The notes beneath the pieces were generated by a model, which ran no database searches, was not told the DNA's origin, and saw only the letters and a program-made list of their open reading frames with translations. The translations under genes were made by a program, and so were the position numbers. DNA of 64,000 bases from Russula earlei. Taxonomy: Eukaryota; Basidiomycota; Agaricomycetes; Russulales; Russulaceae. Positions 63,454 through 64,000 of the stretch are shown here, in pieces; the stretch's first letter is position 1, and every line of letters starts with the position of its first letter. The stretch spans positions 1 to 64,000 of the forward strand of contig JAGFNK010000301.1 in the NCBI GenBank assembly GCA_025769875.1, given 5' to 3'.

Positions 63454-64000
63454 ATGGATACTGCAACGCTGCATATACAATCTTCTTCTTTTGATTTTCT
63501 ACAAAAATTGAATAAGAACAATAACCGTGAGTGGTTTAACGAACACAAGGAGGTCTACCAGCGTGAGCTTTTAAAAGTGGAATCATTTGTAGATACCCTG
63601 TTAGACCGGATGAAAGCATATGATGCGATTGATACACCATCAGGGAAAAAGGCGATGATGCGGATCTATAGAGACATTCGCTTTTCTGCTGACAAGACAC
63701 CTTATAAAACGAATTGGAGCGGCGGCTTTCATCGTTTGGGAAAACAAAGAAGGGGTGGTTATTATTTTAGCTTTGAACCGGGTGGAGAAAGTATGATTGC
63801 CGGTGGCTTCTGGGGCCCCAACCCGGCAGACTTAAAGATCATCCGAAACGATATTGCTTTTGATGATAAACCTTTGAGAAAGGTTTTGGGTATGCCGGGG
63901 ATCGTTGCTGAGTTCAAAACGTTAACCGGCGAGGCGTTGAAAACAGTACCAAGAGGATATGAAGTAAATGATCCGGGAGCTGACCTGTTACGCTACAAAC
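63454..64000 (+). CDS. DUF2461 domain protein, cut by the window end
   Basis: The first 182 codons of a DUF2461 (TIGR02453) protein: FDFLQKLNKNNNREWFNEHK, the conserved IYRDIRFSADKTPYKTNWSG block, YYFSFEPGGESMIAGGFWGP, and GIVAEFKTLTGEALK. The family is widespread, cytoplasmic and of unknown function. The stop lies beyond 64000; relatives are about 220-230 residues, so perhaps 40 are missing. Probably co-transcribed with the AlkB-like gene. Confidence 0.9.
   Translation, partial: MDTATLHIQSSSFDFLQKLNKNNNREWFNEHKEVYQRELLKVESFVDTLLDRMKAYDAIDTPSGKKAMMRIYRDIRFSADKTPYKTNWSGGFHRLGKQRRGGYYFSFEPGGESMIAGGFWGPNPADLKIIRNDIAFDDKPLRKVLGMPGIVAEFKTLTGEALKTVPRGYEVNDPGADLLRYK

Overview
The window looks like a chromosomal segment of a Bacteroidota member, most likely family Chitinophagaceae (Chitinophaga/Niastella type). 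This rests on two SusC/SusD pairs, lipoprotein and signal peptides of the usual Bacteroidota type, family content (DUF4142, DUF885, DUF4349, CE8, GH127, GH140), TAnnTTTG promoters and repeat-rich intergenic DNA. I see no rRNA, tRNA, CRISPR array, phage or transposase gene. Base composition was judged by eye only.

Left half (1-30 kb): general-function genes in small operons. From the left edge: an NTF2-like protein cut by the window, a broken nitronate monooxygenase and an SDR; a YncE-like propeller protein; a broken PAS histidine kinase; a membrane protein with a Crp/Fnr regulator; a CE8 pectinesterase; a hybrid histidine kinase; a frameshifted protein with an eCIS-cargo-like N-terminus; a DUF4142 lipoprotein; a META-domain protein translationally coupled to a broken transketolase; broken CinA, DUF4349 and sirtuin genes; a DUF885 lipoprotein; SMC; a small lipoprotein; a decayed locus; and a DUF3857/transglutaminase protein. 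About a dozen single-base frameshifts lie in this half, and none that I can see from 30.8 kb onward.

Right half (29.8-62.0 kb): one long minus-strand polysaccharide utilization locus. In transcription order it reads susC2-susD2-terminator-susC1-susD1-PL1 pectate lyase-beta-helix/DUF6298 protein-GH140-GH43-beta-propeller protein-GH127-SGNH esterase-GH2-GH78/sialidase fusion-STN/esterase fusion-TIM-barrel isomerase. PL1, GH140 (apiosidase family), GH127 (beta-L-arabinofuranosidase), GH43, GH78 and carbohydrate esterases fit pectin, and the mix of rare-sugar enzymes points to rhamnogalacturonan II. The SusC/D pairs would import oligosaccharides that the periplasmic and surface enzymes take apart. 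Three gene junctions are one-base TAATG overlaps. Both susC genes carry the same 34-base element at an identical distance from a shared -7-like box. No HTCS, ECF sigma or GntR regulator lies inside the locus.

Right edge: a small membrane protein, an AlkB-like dioxygenase with a clear promoter and Shine-Dalgarno site, and a DUF2461 gene cut by the window end.

The least explained structure is in the repeats. Many intergenic stretches are degenerate tandem arrays with an exact 7-base period (units near NACAAYN) or an exact 11-base period. Some run into coding sequence and form the 5' ends of genes.
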